NCBI GenBank assembly: GCA_964410285.1
Contig: CAYPFR010000008.1
Coordinates: forward strand, 62,001-126,000
Length of the DNA: 64,000 nt
Source: Fretibacter sp964410285
GTDB lineage: Bacteria > Pseudomonadota > Alphaproteobacteria > Caulobacterales > Maricaulaceae
Direction: 5' to 3'
Position 1 is the stretch's first letter. The number at the start of each line of letters is the position of its first letter. This document shows positions 1 to 8,247 of this stretch, one piece after another. Below the pieces are notes generated by a model. That model did not search any database. It was not told where the DNA came from and saw nothing but the letters and a program-made list of their open reading frames with translations. The position numbers and the translations under genes are program-made.

Positions 1-2
1 CA

Positions 3-596
3 AATTGGTACGAAGCTGTCGGCAATGCTGATTATATTGACTGGGCATTTCAAGCGGCCCGCGCTGCGGATCCAACAGCGCAGCTTTTCCTCTCCGATTA
101 TGAAACAGAAAACCCGCTGAAGCGCGGTTATCTTGTGGAGGTATTGCAGCGCCTGCAAGCGCGCAACATTCCAATTGACGGCGTCGGTCATCAATTCCAC
201 CTCCGCCTTGATACCCCGCCCGCAGAAGTATTGGCAGCGCTGGATGCGGTCGACAATCAGTTTATGGGATTGGTCAATCATGTCACGGAAATGGACGTAA
301 ATTGCTATATTGACCGCGGAGTTTGCTGGCAGACCGGCCTAGGCTGCGAACCAGACCTTGGCACCGCAGCCCCCGCAGCAATTCTGGCGGATCAGGCGAC
401 TTTACTTCGCGCCGTTTTTGATGGATTTGTCCAACGATCAAACCTTGAGTCGGTTACTTTCTGGGGCGTGCGCGATGGCGATAGCTGGCTAAACTTCACG
501 CCTGCGGTTCGCTCTAACTATCCGCTCTTGTTTGATAGAGATGGCGACCCGAAACCTTGCCTAAACGCCATCACCGATCCCGCTTACCAAATATAA
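3..596 (+). CDS. GH10 endo-1,4-beta-xylanase, C-terminal part (5' end outside window)
   Basis: The frame is open from base 3, so the start lies upstream; 197 residues are visible. The N-terminal part reads NWYEAVGNADYIDWAF followed by a LSDYE motif, the usual GH10 block around the acid/base half of the barrel. The segment HVTEMDVNCY matches the GH10 T-E-[LM]-D-[IV] motif whose Glu is the catalytic nucleophile. Near the end, FWGVRDGDSWL and a D-G-D-P-K-P stretch are the typical GH10 closing strands. Family knowledge: retaining cleavage of xylan main chains. Secretion cannot be judged because the N-terminus is missing. It ends about 120 bases before the helicase gene and is probably a separate unit. 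Confidence 0.9.
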   Translation, partial: NWYEAVGNADYIDWAFQAARAADPTAQLFLSDYETENPLKRGYLVEVLQRLQARNIPIDGVGHQFHLRLDTPPAEVLAALDAVDNQFMGLVNHVTEMDVNCYIDRGVCWQTGLGCEPDLGTAAPAAILADQATLLRAVFDGFVQRSNLESVTFWGVRDGDSWLNFTPAVRSNYPLLFDRDGDPKPCLNAITDPAYQI

Positions 597-607
597 GCTC
601 ATCATGA

Positions 608-629
608 GGCCGCCCATGTAAGGGTGGCC
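608..629. other. Hairpin downstream of the xylanase gene
   Basis: GGCCGCCC pairs with GGGTGGCC across a six-base loop: 8 bp with one G-T wobble. It lies 12 bases after the xylanase stop, but no U-tract follows, so it is at best a weak terminator or an mRNA 3' end stabiliser. Confidence 0.35.
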
Positions 630-638
630 GAAGGCGCT

Positions 639-668
639 CGATTGACTGCCGATTGACTGTCGATTTGG
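639..668 (+). repeat. 11-bp tandem repeat of about 2.6 units carrying TTGACT
   Basis: Two consecutive 11-base units (CGATTGACTGC, CGATTGACTGT) are followed by a decayed third (CGATTTGG). Each full unit contains TTGACT, a good -35 hexamer, in the short space before the helicase start at 714. This could be a promoter with redundant -35 boxes, a regulator site or simple slippage. No convincing -10 could be fixed. Confidence 0.6.
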
Positions 669-713
669 TAAATGCTGTATTGCGCGATGCGTGCGGCCTG
701 CTAAACCACGAAA

Positions 714-3704
714 ATGCCGCCCCCCATCTCCAGCACCTCTTTCGGCAGGCCTATCGTCAAAGCGATCCTAGGCCCGACAAATACAGGTAAAACCCATTAT
801 GCCGTTGAGCGCATGCTCGGGCGCAGTTCAGGCTGTATCGGCTTGCCCCTGCGCCTGCTGGCGCGGGAGGTATATGACAAAATCTGCGGCCTTAAACACC
901 CCAGTCTTGTGGCCTTGATTACAGGCGAAGAAAAAATCTTGCCTAAAACCGCGCAATATTATGTCTGCACGGTCGAGGCCATGCCAGTAGAGAAACGCTT
1001 TGCCTTTGTGGCCATTGACGAAATTCAGCTCATGTCCAATTATGAGCGCGGACATATTTTCACAGACAGACTTTTAAACTTTCGCGGCACTGAGGAAACA
1101 TTATTTCTCGGGGCGTCGACCGCGCGCTCGATTATCAAAGATCTTTTGCCTGACTGCGCCTTTGATACGCGCGAGCGTTTTTCAGTTTTGTCCTATAGCG
1201 GGGAGACCAAAATCACTCGCCTGCCCAAACGCTCTGTGATTATCGCCTTTTCCGCAGGGGAAGTTTACGCCCTCGCCGAACTTATCCGGCGGCGGCGCGG
1301 CGGGGCGGCCGTGGTAATGGGGGCGCTCTCCCCGCGCACGCGCAACGCCCAAGCCGAGCTTTTCCAAAGCGGCGAAGTTGATTTCCTGATTGCTACTGAC
1401 GCCGTAGGCATGGGCCTCAACCTTGATACAGACCATGTCGCCTTTGCCAGCATCCGAAAATATGACGGGCGGCGGCGGCGTATGCTCAACCCCATGGAGC
1501 TAGGACAGATCGCAGGGCGTGCGGGACGCTTTCGTAATGATGGCAGCTTTGGCACGACGGGTGATTGTCCGCCGCTGGATGCAGAAACAATTGCCCGCAT
1601 TGAAGGCCACGAGTTTGAGCCGCTCGCCCGTGTTGAGTGGCGCAATTCCGCGCTTGATTTTACCTCCCTCGACGCGCTGGATAACAGCCTACATCTGCCC
1701 ACGCCGCACCGGCGCCTTCGCCGCGTGCAGAGGGTCACGGATGAGCAGGCGCTTGAGCGTCTTGCCGCTATTCCTGAAGTGGCCCAAAGCGTCGCCCCAC
1801 AGCGCATAGATGCGCGGCACGCCGTCAAACGGCTTTGGGATGTGTGCCAAATTCCCGATTTTCGAAATGTCACCATAGATGCCCATTTGCGCCTGCTTCA
1901 GGATATTTACCGCCTTTTACTGTCCAGCGGCGGTAAATTACCTGATGATTTCATGGAAAAGCATGTTAATCGGCTGGACGATACGGGCGGGAATGTGGAT
2001 ATTCTCTCCCAGCGGCTTGCACAAATACGGACTTGGACGTATTGCGCAAATAAAACGAGTTGGATGTACCAGCCCGGCTACTGGATTGATAAAACCCGAG
2101 AGGTAGAAGACCGCCTTTCGGATGCCTTGCATGAAGGCTTAATTGCGAGATTTGTTGACCGGCGCACGTCGGCCCTTCTCAAAAATATTGGAATTGGAAA
2201 ACCTATGGACACCTCGGTCAAAGACAATGGCGACGTCTGGGTTGACGGACATATGATCGGGCGGCTCGAGGGGCTGACCTTCATCGCAGACGAAAGTGGA
2301 TCAGATGTGGAAGCCAAAGCCCTACAAGCGGCGGCGGCCAAAGCCATCGGCCCTGAGGTCGACCGCAGGCTCACCAGCCTGTCTGGCGGCACTCACGCCA
2401 TATTTACGCTGTCCAATAGCGGTGAAATTCTCTGGGGCGGAAAAGCCGTTGGCCGAATTGCAGCTAGCGGGTCTGTTTTTAATCCTGATGCCGAGCAGAT
2501 TGGTGGGCAGCTTGGCAATCCCACGCTGCAAGCCATGGCAACGGGCCGTATGCGCGATTTCCTCAAAGCCGAAGCCGCCGCCAAGCTAGCGCCGCTAGAC
2601 GCGCTTAAAACGCTTGGCGCTCATGAAGACACCTCCCCCGAAGCCAAGGGGTTCGCTTATAGCCTACTCGAAGGGTTTGGCACGATAGATCGCGGCAAAA
2701 ATAATAAAATTGTCAAAGCTCTTGAGCAAGGACCGCGCAAGGAACTGCGAGCAGTCGGCGTGCAATTTGGTCAATATACAGTATTCATGCGGGACATGCT
2801 AAAGCCCAAGCCCGCAACCTTGCTCTCTTTGCTCGTGGCTTATGGCGCGGGTGGGGACAAAAAGCCCTTTATCCCTTTCGCTGGCGTGACCTCTATCCCC
2901 AATCAAGGCGAGCTTGCCTCTGAACATTACAGTGAAGAGGCGCTCGCGCTGGCGGGATTTCGGGCGTGCGGGCCGCGCATCATCCGGTTTGATATTTTGG
3001 ACCGCCTCTCGGGCCTTATTCGCCAAGCCCAAGGCGAAGCCAGCGAAGCAATTGGCCCTCGGCGGTTTCAAATCATGCAAGAGATGCTCGCGCTGCTGGG
3101 CTCCGGTTATGAAGATGTCAAAGGCGTGCTGAGCTCTCTTGGATATAAAAGCGAGAGCTGTGATGCGCTAACGGCGAAAACCGGCGAAACTCCAGAAAAA
3201 CCGGACGAGAAAGCGTCTAAAGCTGAGGCCGACGCGCCCGCTCAAGCGGCTATGCAACCGCCCGCCGCGGAAACCGTGCCAAAGCCCACACCGCCGGAAA
3301 CTTCAGCTCCAGACGCTTCATCGCCAAAGCTCCCAACGCCAGAAAAAACTGCAACACCTGCCAGCGAAACAAAACCGCCCATAAAACCTGCCCGCAAAGG
3401 CCCTGCCCCGCTTAGCGTTTATCATCCGCGCGAAGCGGGAGAAGACGGCACCATGCGCGAAGTGTCCAATACCGAAGTCTGGTTTATGGAGTTTCGCAAA
3501 AAAGGCGGCGCTCGCTCCCATGCCCGAAACGACTCTCGGCGGCATAACCAACATGGCCAGACAGGTCAGAAGGGCAGACCCAAGAGAGAACCGCGCAAGA
3601 ATAAGTGCCCTGATGCTGGCCCGCCCAAAGCGAAACCGTCCGTTCGCCCCGAGGATAGTCCCTTCGCCGCGCTCATGGCGCTTAAGACATCCAAGAAAGA
3701 CTAA
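714..3704 (+). CDS. SUV3-like DExH helicase with long basic C-terminal tail
   Basis: A 996-residue superfamily 2 helicase. Motif I is GPTNTGKT at residues 20-27, the form typical of the mitochondrial SUV3/alphaproteobacterial helicase family. Motif II is DEIQ (102-105), and motif VI QIAGRAGR is at 265-272. The region up to about residue 800 is the SUV3-type all-helical part. The last 200 residues are a low-complexity Pro/Ala/Lys linker, then a Lys/Arg-rich tail likely to bind RNA. Family knowledge: ATP-driven RNA unwinding linked to RNA turnover; the bacterial role is poorly defined. The S4 RNA-binding gene begins 11 bases downstream, suggesting cotranscription. The ATG at 714 has only a weak ribosome site. 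Confidence 0.88.
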   Translation: MPPPISSTSFGRPIVKAILGPTNTGKTHYAVERMLGRSSGCIGLPLRLLAREVYDKICGLKHPSLVALITGEEKILPKTAQYYVCTVEAMPVEKRFAFVAIDEIQLMSNYERGHIFTDRLLNFRGTEETLFLGASTARSIIKDLLPDCAFDTRERFSVLSYSGETKITRLPKRSVIIAFSAGEVYALAELIRRRRGGAAVVMGALSPRTRNAQAELFQSGEVDFLIATDAVGMGLNLDTDHVAFASIRKYDGRRRRMLNPMELGQIAGRAGRFRNDGSFGTTGDCPPLDAETIARIEGHEFEPLARVEWRNSALDFTSLDALDNSLHLPTPHRRLRRVQRVTDEQALERLAAIPEVAQSVAPQRIDARHAVKRLWDVCQIPDFRNVTIDAHLRLLQDIYRLLLSSGGKLPDDFMEKHVNRLDDTGGNVDILSQRLAQIRTWTYCANKTSWMYQPGYWIDKTREVEDRLSDALHEGLIARFVDRRTSALLKNIGIGKPMDTSVKDNGDVWVDGHMIGRLEGLTFIADESGSDVEAKALQAAAAKAIGPEVDRRLTSLSGGTHAIFTLSNSGEILWGGKAVGRIAASGSVFNPDAEQIGGQLGNPTLQAMATGRMRDFLKAEAAAKLAPLDALKTLGAHEDTSPEAKGFAYSLLEGFGTIDRGKNNKIVKALEQGPRKELRAVGVQFGQYTVFMRDMLKPKPATLLSLLVAYGAGGDKKPFIPFAGVTSIPNQGELASEHYSEEALALAGFRACGPRIIRFDILDRLSGLIRQAQGEASEAIGPRRFQIMQEMLALLGSGYEDVKGVLSSLGYKSESCDALTAKTGETPEKPDEKASKAEADAPAQAAMQPPAAETVPKPTPPETSAPDASSPKLPTPEKTATPASETKPPIKPARKGPAPLSVYHPREAGEDGTMREVSNTEVWFMEFRKKGGARSHARNDSRRHNQHGQTGQKGRPKREPRKNKCPDAGPPKAKPSVRPEDSPFAALMALKTSKKD

Positions 3705-3715
3705 CTGCGGCTTTA

Positions 3716-4081
3716 ATGGCGAAGAAACCGCTGGATCACCACAGCCAAGAGGCACAGCGCCTTGATATATGGCTTTACCGCACGCGCCTTTTTAAAACTC
3801 GCAGCGGCGCGGTGGCAGCGATCTCCAAGGGGAAGCTGAGGCTAACCCGGGCGGACCGAACACAGCGGATCAAAAAGCCCCATTACAATGTGCGCGCGGG
3901 CGACGGCCTCTCATTTATGCGCGGGCAAACCTTGCTGAGCGTCACCGTCACTGCCATGCCCGTGCGCCGCGGCCCCGCCCCTGAAGCGCGTGATCACTAC
4001 GACGTGAACGAAGCAGCGGCATCAAGCGTGCCCGCCGGCATTGACAAATCAGCGCGAAGTCGCCACATCCCCCCTGCGTAA
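3716..4081 (+). CDS. S4-domain RNA-binding protein, Hsp15-like
   Basis: 121 residues. RLDIWLYRTRLFKTRSGAVAAISKGKLRLTR near the N-terminus is a textbook S4 fold (R-L-D-x-W-L-x-x-x-R). The middle has the VRAGDGLSF strand turn, and the C-terminus is polar and disordered-looking. Family knowledge: Hsp15/HslR-type proteins bind stalled 50S subunits carrying nascent chains. The gene follows the helicase by 11 bases and precedes fdxA, an order seen in many alphaproteobacteria (recollection). A ribosomal RNA target is inferred from the domain only. Confidence 0.85.
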   Translation: MAKKPLDHHSQEAQRLDIWLYRTRLFKTRSGAVAAISKGKLRLTRADRTQRIKKPHYNVRAGDGLSFMRGQTLLSVTVTAMPVRRGPAPEARDHYDVNEAAASSVPAGIDKSARSRHIPPA

Positions 4082-4107
4082 ACAGCTCGCCAAGATCAGG
4101 ACTTCAC

Positions 4108-4452
4108 ATGACCTATATTGTCAAAGACGAATGTGTAAAATGCAAGTTCATGGACTGCGTAGAAGTCTGCCCAGTGGACTGCTTTTATGAGGGCGAGAAT
4201 ATGCTCGTGATTCACCCCGATGAGTGTATTGATTGCGGCGTGTGCGAACCCGAATGCCCTGTCGATGCGATCGTCCCGGACACAGAGGACGATCCGGACG
4301 GTAAATGGCTCGCGATTAATTCAAAATATGCCGAACTCTGGCCCGTTATCACGGTTAAAAAGGACCCACCGGAAGACCGCGAGAAATATGAGAGCGAAAC
4401 CGGTAAATTTGAGAAATATTTCAGCGAAAAACCGGGTACAGGCGACGCTTAA
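4108..4452 (+). CDS. fdxA: Ferredoxin FdxA, 3Fe-4S/4Fe-4S (7Fe type)
   Basis: 114 residues, normal for FdxA. The first cluster region is CVKCKFMDCVEVCPVDCF and the second is CIDCGVCEPECPVDAI, matching the seven-iron ferredoxin pattern. The C-terminal extension with WP, YAELWPVIT and an acidic tail is also family-typical. Function: small soluble electron carrier in the cytosol. A Shine-Dalgarno AGGA lies about 8 bases before the ATG. It is the last gene of the plus-strand group and faces the GDCCVxC gene. Confidence 0.95.
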   Translation: MTYIVKDECVKCKFMDCVEVCPVDCFYEGENMLVIHPDECIDCGVCEPECPVDAIVPDTEDDPDGKWLAINSKYAELWPVITVKKDPPEDREKYESETGKFEKYFSEKPGTGDA

Positions 4453-4526
4453 GCTATGCATTTTGGCCGCCGCGACTCGCGCCTATGACGTCAGGCGGCT
4501 TGAGATGCTTTCCGCCTCTCTAGGTT

Positions 4527-4751
4527 CTAGGTGCAGCAAGAAACGCCTTGCTGAATAGGGGGACATTTTACGTCGCCATAAGAACAGTAAACACAGCAAT
4601 CCCCACGAAGCGGCTTCAGAACAGCGCCGCAGCCTTTACAGTCATAAAAATATTGGCAAGCATTTGTGGGCATGACATCCTTTGAGATATGACCACAGTC
4701 TGGGCACGTCAAAGTAGACTCGGGTATTGAACTCGTTTTACGATCAGTCAT
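4527..4751 (-). CDS. GDCCVxC-domain protein (cysteine form)
   Basis: 74 residues with ten cysteines. It has an N-terminal zinc-ribbon-like CPDCG, a middle YDCKGCGAVL, and the signature GDCCVYCSYG followed by KCPPIQ. Family knowledge: the GDCCVxC family includes selenoproteins and is often found near mercury or other metal genes, without a proven function. No in-frame TGA is seen here, so this copy appears to be Cys-only. It starts 19 bases after the tdh stop on the same strand, so it is probably the third gene of kbl-tdh-x. A metal or thiol role is inference. Confidence 0.8.
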   Translation of the reverse strand: MTDRKTSSIPESTLTCPDCGHISKDVMPTNACQYFYDCKGCGAVLKPLRGDCCVYCSYGDVKCPPIQQGVSCCT

Positions 4752-4770
4752 ATCTAATCTTCTCTATACG

Positions 4771-5817
4771 CTAAAGCTGCGTCCAGTCGAGTATCACTTT
4801 CCCTGTCTTACCCGTCTCCATGAGGTCAAAGGCCTTTTGGAAATCGCGGGCAGCAAAGCGGTGGGTGATCATGGGGCTCATGTCTAGGCCGCTATCGAGT
4901 AGCGCCAGCATTTTATACCATGTCTCATACATCTGGCGACCATATATTCCCTTAAGCGTAAGTGCCTTACCGACAAGCTTTCCGAAATCCACAGGAAAGG
5001 GCGTTGCAGGAATGCCGAGCATAGCGATATTTCCGCCCATCAGCATGGTATCAAGCATTTGATCAAAGGCCAGCTGCGCCCCGCTCATCTCCAGGCCAAC
5101 GTCAAAGCCTTCATTCATACCGATCTCGTCCATGACCGCGCCTAGTGCCTCATGCATTGTATTGACCATGCGCGTGCGCGGGGCGATCTTTCGCGCAAAT
5201 TCCAGCCGCCAATCATTGATATCCGTGAGCACAATGCGGCGCGCGCCTGCTTGCTCGGCGACCGCAGCGGCCATGATCCCAATCGGGCCCGCGCCCGTTA
5301 TCAATACATCCTCCCCAACCAGGTCATAAGCCAGCGCCGTATGCACCGCATTCCCCAGCGGGTCCATGATCGCAGCGATCTCTAGCGGGAAATCATCGGG
5401 CAAAGGAATGACGTTAAATTCCGGCAACGCCAAATACTGCGCAAAAGCACCGGGCAAGTTCACGCCAATGCCCTTGGTATCAGGATCAAGGTGAAACTTA
5501 CCCGCCCGTGCATTACGAGAGCGCGTCCCAACTACATGGCCCTCCCCCGTTACCTTCTGCCCAGGTTTCACGCGTTTGACCGTCGACCCCACCGCAGCAA
5601 CCGTGCCGCCATATTCATGCCCCACAATTAGCCCGACAGGCACATTTTTCTGTGCCCAATCATCCCAGCGGTAAATATGCATATCTGTACCGCAGATCGC
5701 TGTGCGCTCAATTTTAATCAGGACCTCATTGGCCGCAATTTCGGGGATTGGCACGTCCTGCATCCAAAGGCCTTTTTCGCCTTTGGTTTTTACAAGCGCT
5801 TTCATCGATCCCTTCAT
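4771..5817 (-). CDS. tdh: L-threonine 3-dehydrogenase
   Basis: 348 residues, a medium-chain zinc alcohol dehydrogenase that oxidises L-threonine to 2-amino-3-ketobutyrate with NAD+. Catalytic zinc ligands are present: ICGTD (Cys42) and GHEYG (His67-Glu68). The Rossmann glycines are in ITGAGPIGIMAA. Oddity: the structural-zinc lobe aligns without gaps to the E. coli enzyme as recalled, but all four cysteines are replaced (Gly97, Ser100, Ala103, Asp111). The start overlaps the kbl stop by 4 bases (ATGA). A second start, MKALVK (ATG at 5805), matches the E. coli N-terminus better. Confidence 0.93.
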   Translation of the reverse strand: MKGSMKALVKTKGEKGLWMQDVPIPEIAANEVLIKIERTAICGTDMHIYRWDDWAQKNVPVGLIVGHEYGGTVAAVGSTVKRVKPGQKVTGEGHVVGTRSRNARAGKFHLDPDTKGIGVNLPGAFAQYLALPEFNVIPLPDDFPLEIAAIMDPLGNAVHTALAYDLVGEDVLITGAGPIGIMAAAVAEQAGARRIVLTDINDWRLEFARKIAPRTRMVNTMHEALGAVMDEIGMNEGFDVGLEMSGAQLAFDQMLDTMLMGGNIAMLGIPATPFPVDFGKLVGKALTLKGIYGRQMYETWYKMLALLDSGLDMSPMITHRFAARDFQKAFDLMETGKTGKVILDWTQL

Positions 5818-7013
5818 GAGATCACTCCAAGCTCGCGCCCGACCTTGGTAAAGGCGGCAATGGCGCGGTCTATATGCTCTGGCGTGTGGGCCGCGCTCAT
5901 TTGCGTGCGAATGCGGGCTTTACCTTTTGGTACGACGGGGAAGAAAAATCCGGTGACATAAATACCCTCTTCCAATAATTTTTCAGCCATCTCTTGCGCT
6001 ACATTTGCCTCCCCCAGCATGACAGGAATAATCGGATGTTCCCCATCGGGCAAGGTAAAGCCTGCCAATGTCAGGCCTTCGCGAAAGCGTTTTGCATTGT
6101 CAAAAATACGCGTGCGGAGCGCATGACCATCGCGCGCCAGCTCTATGGCTTTTAGGCTCGCTCCAACCAAGGCCGGCGCAAGCGAGTTGGAAAATAGATA
6201 GGGCCGGGACTTTTGCCGCAGCATATCAATGATATTCTGGCGCGCGCAGGTAAAGCCTCCCATCGCCCCACCCAGCGCCTTGCCCAGCGTACCAGTGAGA
6301 ATATCAACCTGCCCCTCCACGCCGCAATAGGCAGCGGTGCCGCGCCCGCCCGCGCCCAAAAAGCCCGTTGCGTGGCAATCATCCACCATCAAAAGCGCGT
6401 CATATTTGAGTTTTAACTGCACAATCTCATCAAGCTTTGCGATCGTGCCATCCATAGAGAACACCCCGTCCGTAGCAATCACAATATGGCGCGCACCGTC
6501 AGCGCGAGCCGCCATAAGCTGCGCCTCCAAATCCGCCATATCCGACGTTTTATAACGGTAGCGCTTTGCCTTACACAGCCGAATACCATCAATAATCGAG
6601 GCATGATTAAGCGCGTCAGAGATGATCGCATCCTCTGGGCCAAAAAGCGGCTCAAACACGCCGCCATTTGCGTCAAAACAGGCCGCGTATAAAATACTAT
6701 CCTCAAAGCCAAGCCAGTCCGCAATCGATTGCTCTAGCTCTCTATGCTGGGCCTGCGTGCCGCAGATAAAACGCACAGACGCCATCCCAAAGCCGTGCGC
6801 GTCCAGCGCTTGATGCCCCGCCTCTATAAGTTCAGGGCTATTGGCGAGGCCGAGATAATTATTTGCGCAAAAATTTAAAACCTCACGTACGCCGCCCGCT
6901 TCGCTAACCGTTATTCGCGCCGTCTGGGCGCTAGTGATGAGCCGCTCGCGTTTATATAGCCCCTGCGCCTCCAAATCCGTAAGCTGCGCTGTGATGTGCT
7001 GATAAAACGACAT
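5814..7013 (-). CDS. kbl: 2-amino-3-ketobutyrate CoA ligase (glycine C-acetyltransferase)
   Basis: 399 residues, full length for the alpha-oxoamine synthase family. The PLP lysine is in GTLGKALGGAMGG (Lys245). DDCHATGFLG carries the Asp/His that contact PLP, and the N-terminal NFCANNYLGLA is characteristic. It splits 2-amino-3-ketobutyrate with CoA into glycine and acetyl-CoA. It is first in the operon with tdh, so the pair converts threonine to glycine and acetyl-CoA in the cytosol. About 290 bases separate it from divergent carD. Confidence 0.96.
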   Translation of the reverse strand: MSFYQHITAQLTDLEAQGLYKRERLITSAQTARITVSEAGGVREVLNFCANNYLGLANSPELIEAGHQALDAHGFGMASVRFICGTQAQHRELEQSIADWLGFEDSILYAACFDANGGVFEPLFGPEDAIISDALNHASIIDGIRLCKAKRYRYKTSDMADLEAQLMAARADGARHIVIATDGVFSMDGTIAKLDEIVQLKLKYDALLMVDDCHATGFLGAGGRGTAAYCGVEGQVDILTGTLGKALGGAMGGFTCARQNIIDMLRQKSRPYLFSNSLAPALVGASLKAIELARDGHALRTRIFDNAKRFREGLTLAGFTLPDGEHPIIPVMLGEANVAQEMAEKLLEEGIYVTGFFFPVVPKGKARIRTQMSAAHTPEHIDRAIAAFTKVGRELGVIS

Positions 7014-7205
7014 AAAGAGTCCCTTAAAAATGAAAGCCTGCCTGCGAACAGACCAAATATAGCCTGTTGTAATCAGAAGTTCAGAGTAATCTTCTTCAAA
7101 ATTTCAAAAATTCCGGCATTTTTGGCTAAATTGGACGCCAATGCCGCCTAATTCTGTCCGGATCACTGGATTTTACCCGCTTTTTCTGTTACGAGAGTTC
7201 AACCG

Positions 7206-7238
7206 ACGGCGCGGAGCCCCAAACTCCCGCGCCGTTTT
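7206..7238 (+). terminator. Orphan terminator-like hairpin in the carD leader
   Basis: ACGGCGCGG pairs perfectly with CCGCGCCGT (9 bp, 12-base loop) and is followed by TTTATTGTTT. On the plus strand no annotated gene reads into it; it sits about 70 bases before carD. It could end a small RNA made from 7020-7200, or act as an attenuator for carD. The rest of 7014-7305 is AT-rich and holds no convincing ORF. Confidence 0.55.
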
Positions 7239-7305
7239 ATTGTTTAAAAATGATAGACGGGCCGCGGCGTTATGCTGAAAAGGCCTGCAAGCTGAGGCCC
7301 CTAAC

Positions 7306-7944
7306 ATGACAACTAAAAAGAGAATTGCTCCGCCTGTTCGCAAAGGCAGCATTAAGAGAAAAGCCGCGAAGAAACAAAACTTCAAACCCAATCAATATAT
7401 TGTATATCCCGCCCACGGCGTTGGGAAAGTCACCAGCATTGAAAAAGAAGTCATCGCTGGCTTCGATATTGAGGTTTATGTGGTTTCATTCGAGCAGGAA
7501 AAGATGATCCTTCGCGTGCCAACAAATAAGGCGGCGGCCTCCGGCATGCGGTCACTGTCTAATGAGAATGTCCTTAAAGATGCTTTTACAACGCTAAAGG
7601 GCCGCGCCCGCATCAAACGCACAATGTGGTCTCGCCGAGCGCAAGAATACGAAGGAAAAATCAATTCGGGCGATCTGATTTTAATCTCCGAAGTGGTGCG
7701 TGATTTGCACCGCACGGACGCTCAGCCCGAGCAGTCCTATTCCGAACGTCAGCTATATGAAAGCGCGCTGGACCGTATGGTGCGCGAAGTTGCCGCGATC
7801 AACAAAACTGACCGTGATGCAGCGATTGAAGCTGTGCTAGATACGCTAAATACGGCCCGTGCCAAGGCGGCAGCAAAAGCCGCAAAAGAAGCTGAAGCCA
7901 AGGCCGAAAATAATAATGAAGACGGAGAAGAAGCCGCCGCCTAG
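7306..7944 (+). CDS. carD: CarD/CdnL-family RNA polymerase-binding regulator
   Basis: 212 residues. A basic N-terminus (about 25 residues) leads into the CarD RNAP-interaction Tudor-like fold, QYIVYPAHGVGKVTSIEKE, then the helical DNA-contacting domain with TMWSRRAQEYEGKINSGD. The tail is rich in Ala/Lys/Glu. Family knowledge: binds the RNAP beta subunit and stabilises open complexes, often at rRNA promoters; Caulobacter CdnL supports growth and metabolism. It is monocistronic, with an intrinsic terminator 47 bases after the stop. A terminator-like hairpin in the leader hints at regulation. Confidence 0.93.
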   Translation: MTTKKRIAPPVRKGSIKRKAAKKQNFKPNQYIVYPAHGVGKVTSIEKEVIAGFDIEVYVVSFEQEKMILRVPTNKAAASGMRSLSNENVLKDAFTTLKGRARIKRTMWSRRAQEYEGKINSGDLILISEVVRDLHRTDAQPEQSYSERQLYESALDRMVREVAAINKTDRDAAIEAVLDTLNTARAKAAAKAAKEAEAKAENNNEDGEEAAA

Positions 7945-7990
7945 AGCTGCGCTTTGCATTCATCACAAAAATTTCATCACAAATATAAGG

Positions 7991-8015
7991 CGGGCCTCTC
8001 GGAAGGCCCGTTTTT
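7991..8015 (+). terminator. Intrinsic terminator of carD
   Basis: CGGGCCT pairs with AGGCCCG around a six-base loop, followed directly by TTTTT. It lies 47 bases after the carD stop. The rest of the 7945-8247 gap holds no recognisable gene. Confidence 0.9.
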
Positions 8016-8183
8016 ATGGCGGCTTTAACGGCGCGCTAATGGCCGCAATTCAAGCGTCAATGCGGCTCATAAAAAGCCATGACTACGCTGCTTTTTTCAA
8101 TGGATAAATCCGCGCAGATGTGGGAGTTTACATCCAGTAAACTTAGCGGCGCGAGGGCACTCAAAACCGCTTAGATTATGAAA

Positions 8184-8201
8184 CTGCGCCGAGCGGCGCA
8201 G
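8184..8201. other. Near-perfect 18-base palindrome upstream of the membrane protein gene
   Basis: CTGCGCCG, a two-base AG centre, then CGGCGCAG: 8+8 perfect arms. It is 47 bases before the start at 8248. A two-base loop is too tight for a hairpin, so a dimeric regulator operator is more likely than a terminator. No regulator is assigned. Confidence 0.4.
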
Positions 8202-8247
8202 ACGCCGGAAATAGCCCATAGAGGCAATAGATCAGGGGGAACTGAAT

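Noticed and set aside
1265..1876. 203-codon minus-strand ORF inside the helicase gene
   Set aside because: Shadow of the helicase with an Arg/Ser-rich product and no ribosome site.
7173..7391. 72-codon minus-strand ORF over the carD start
   Set aside because: It reads through the orphan terminator hairpin and the start of carD; amino-acid content is not protein-like.
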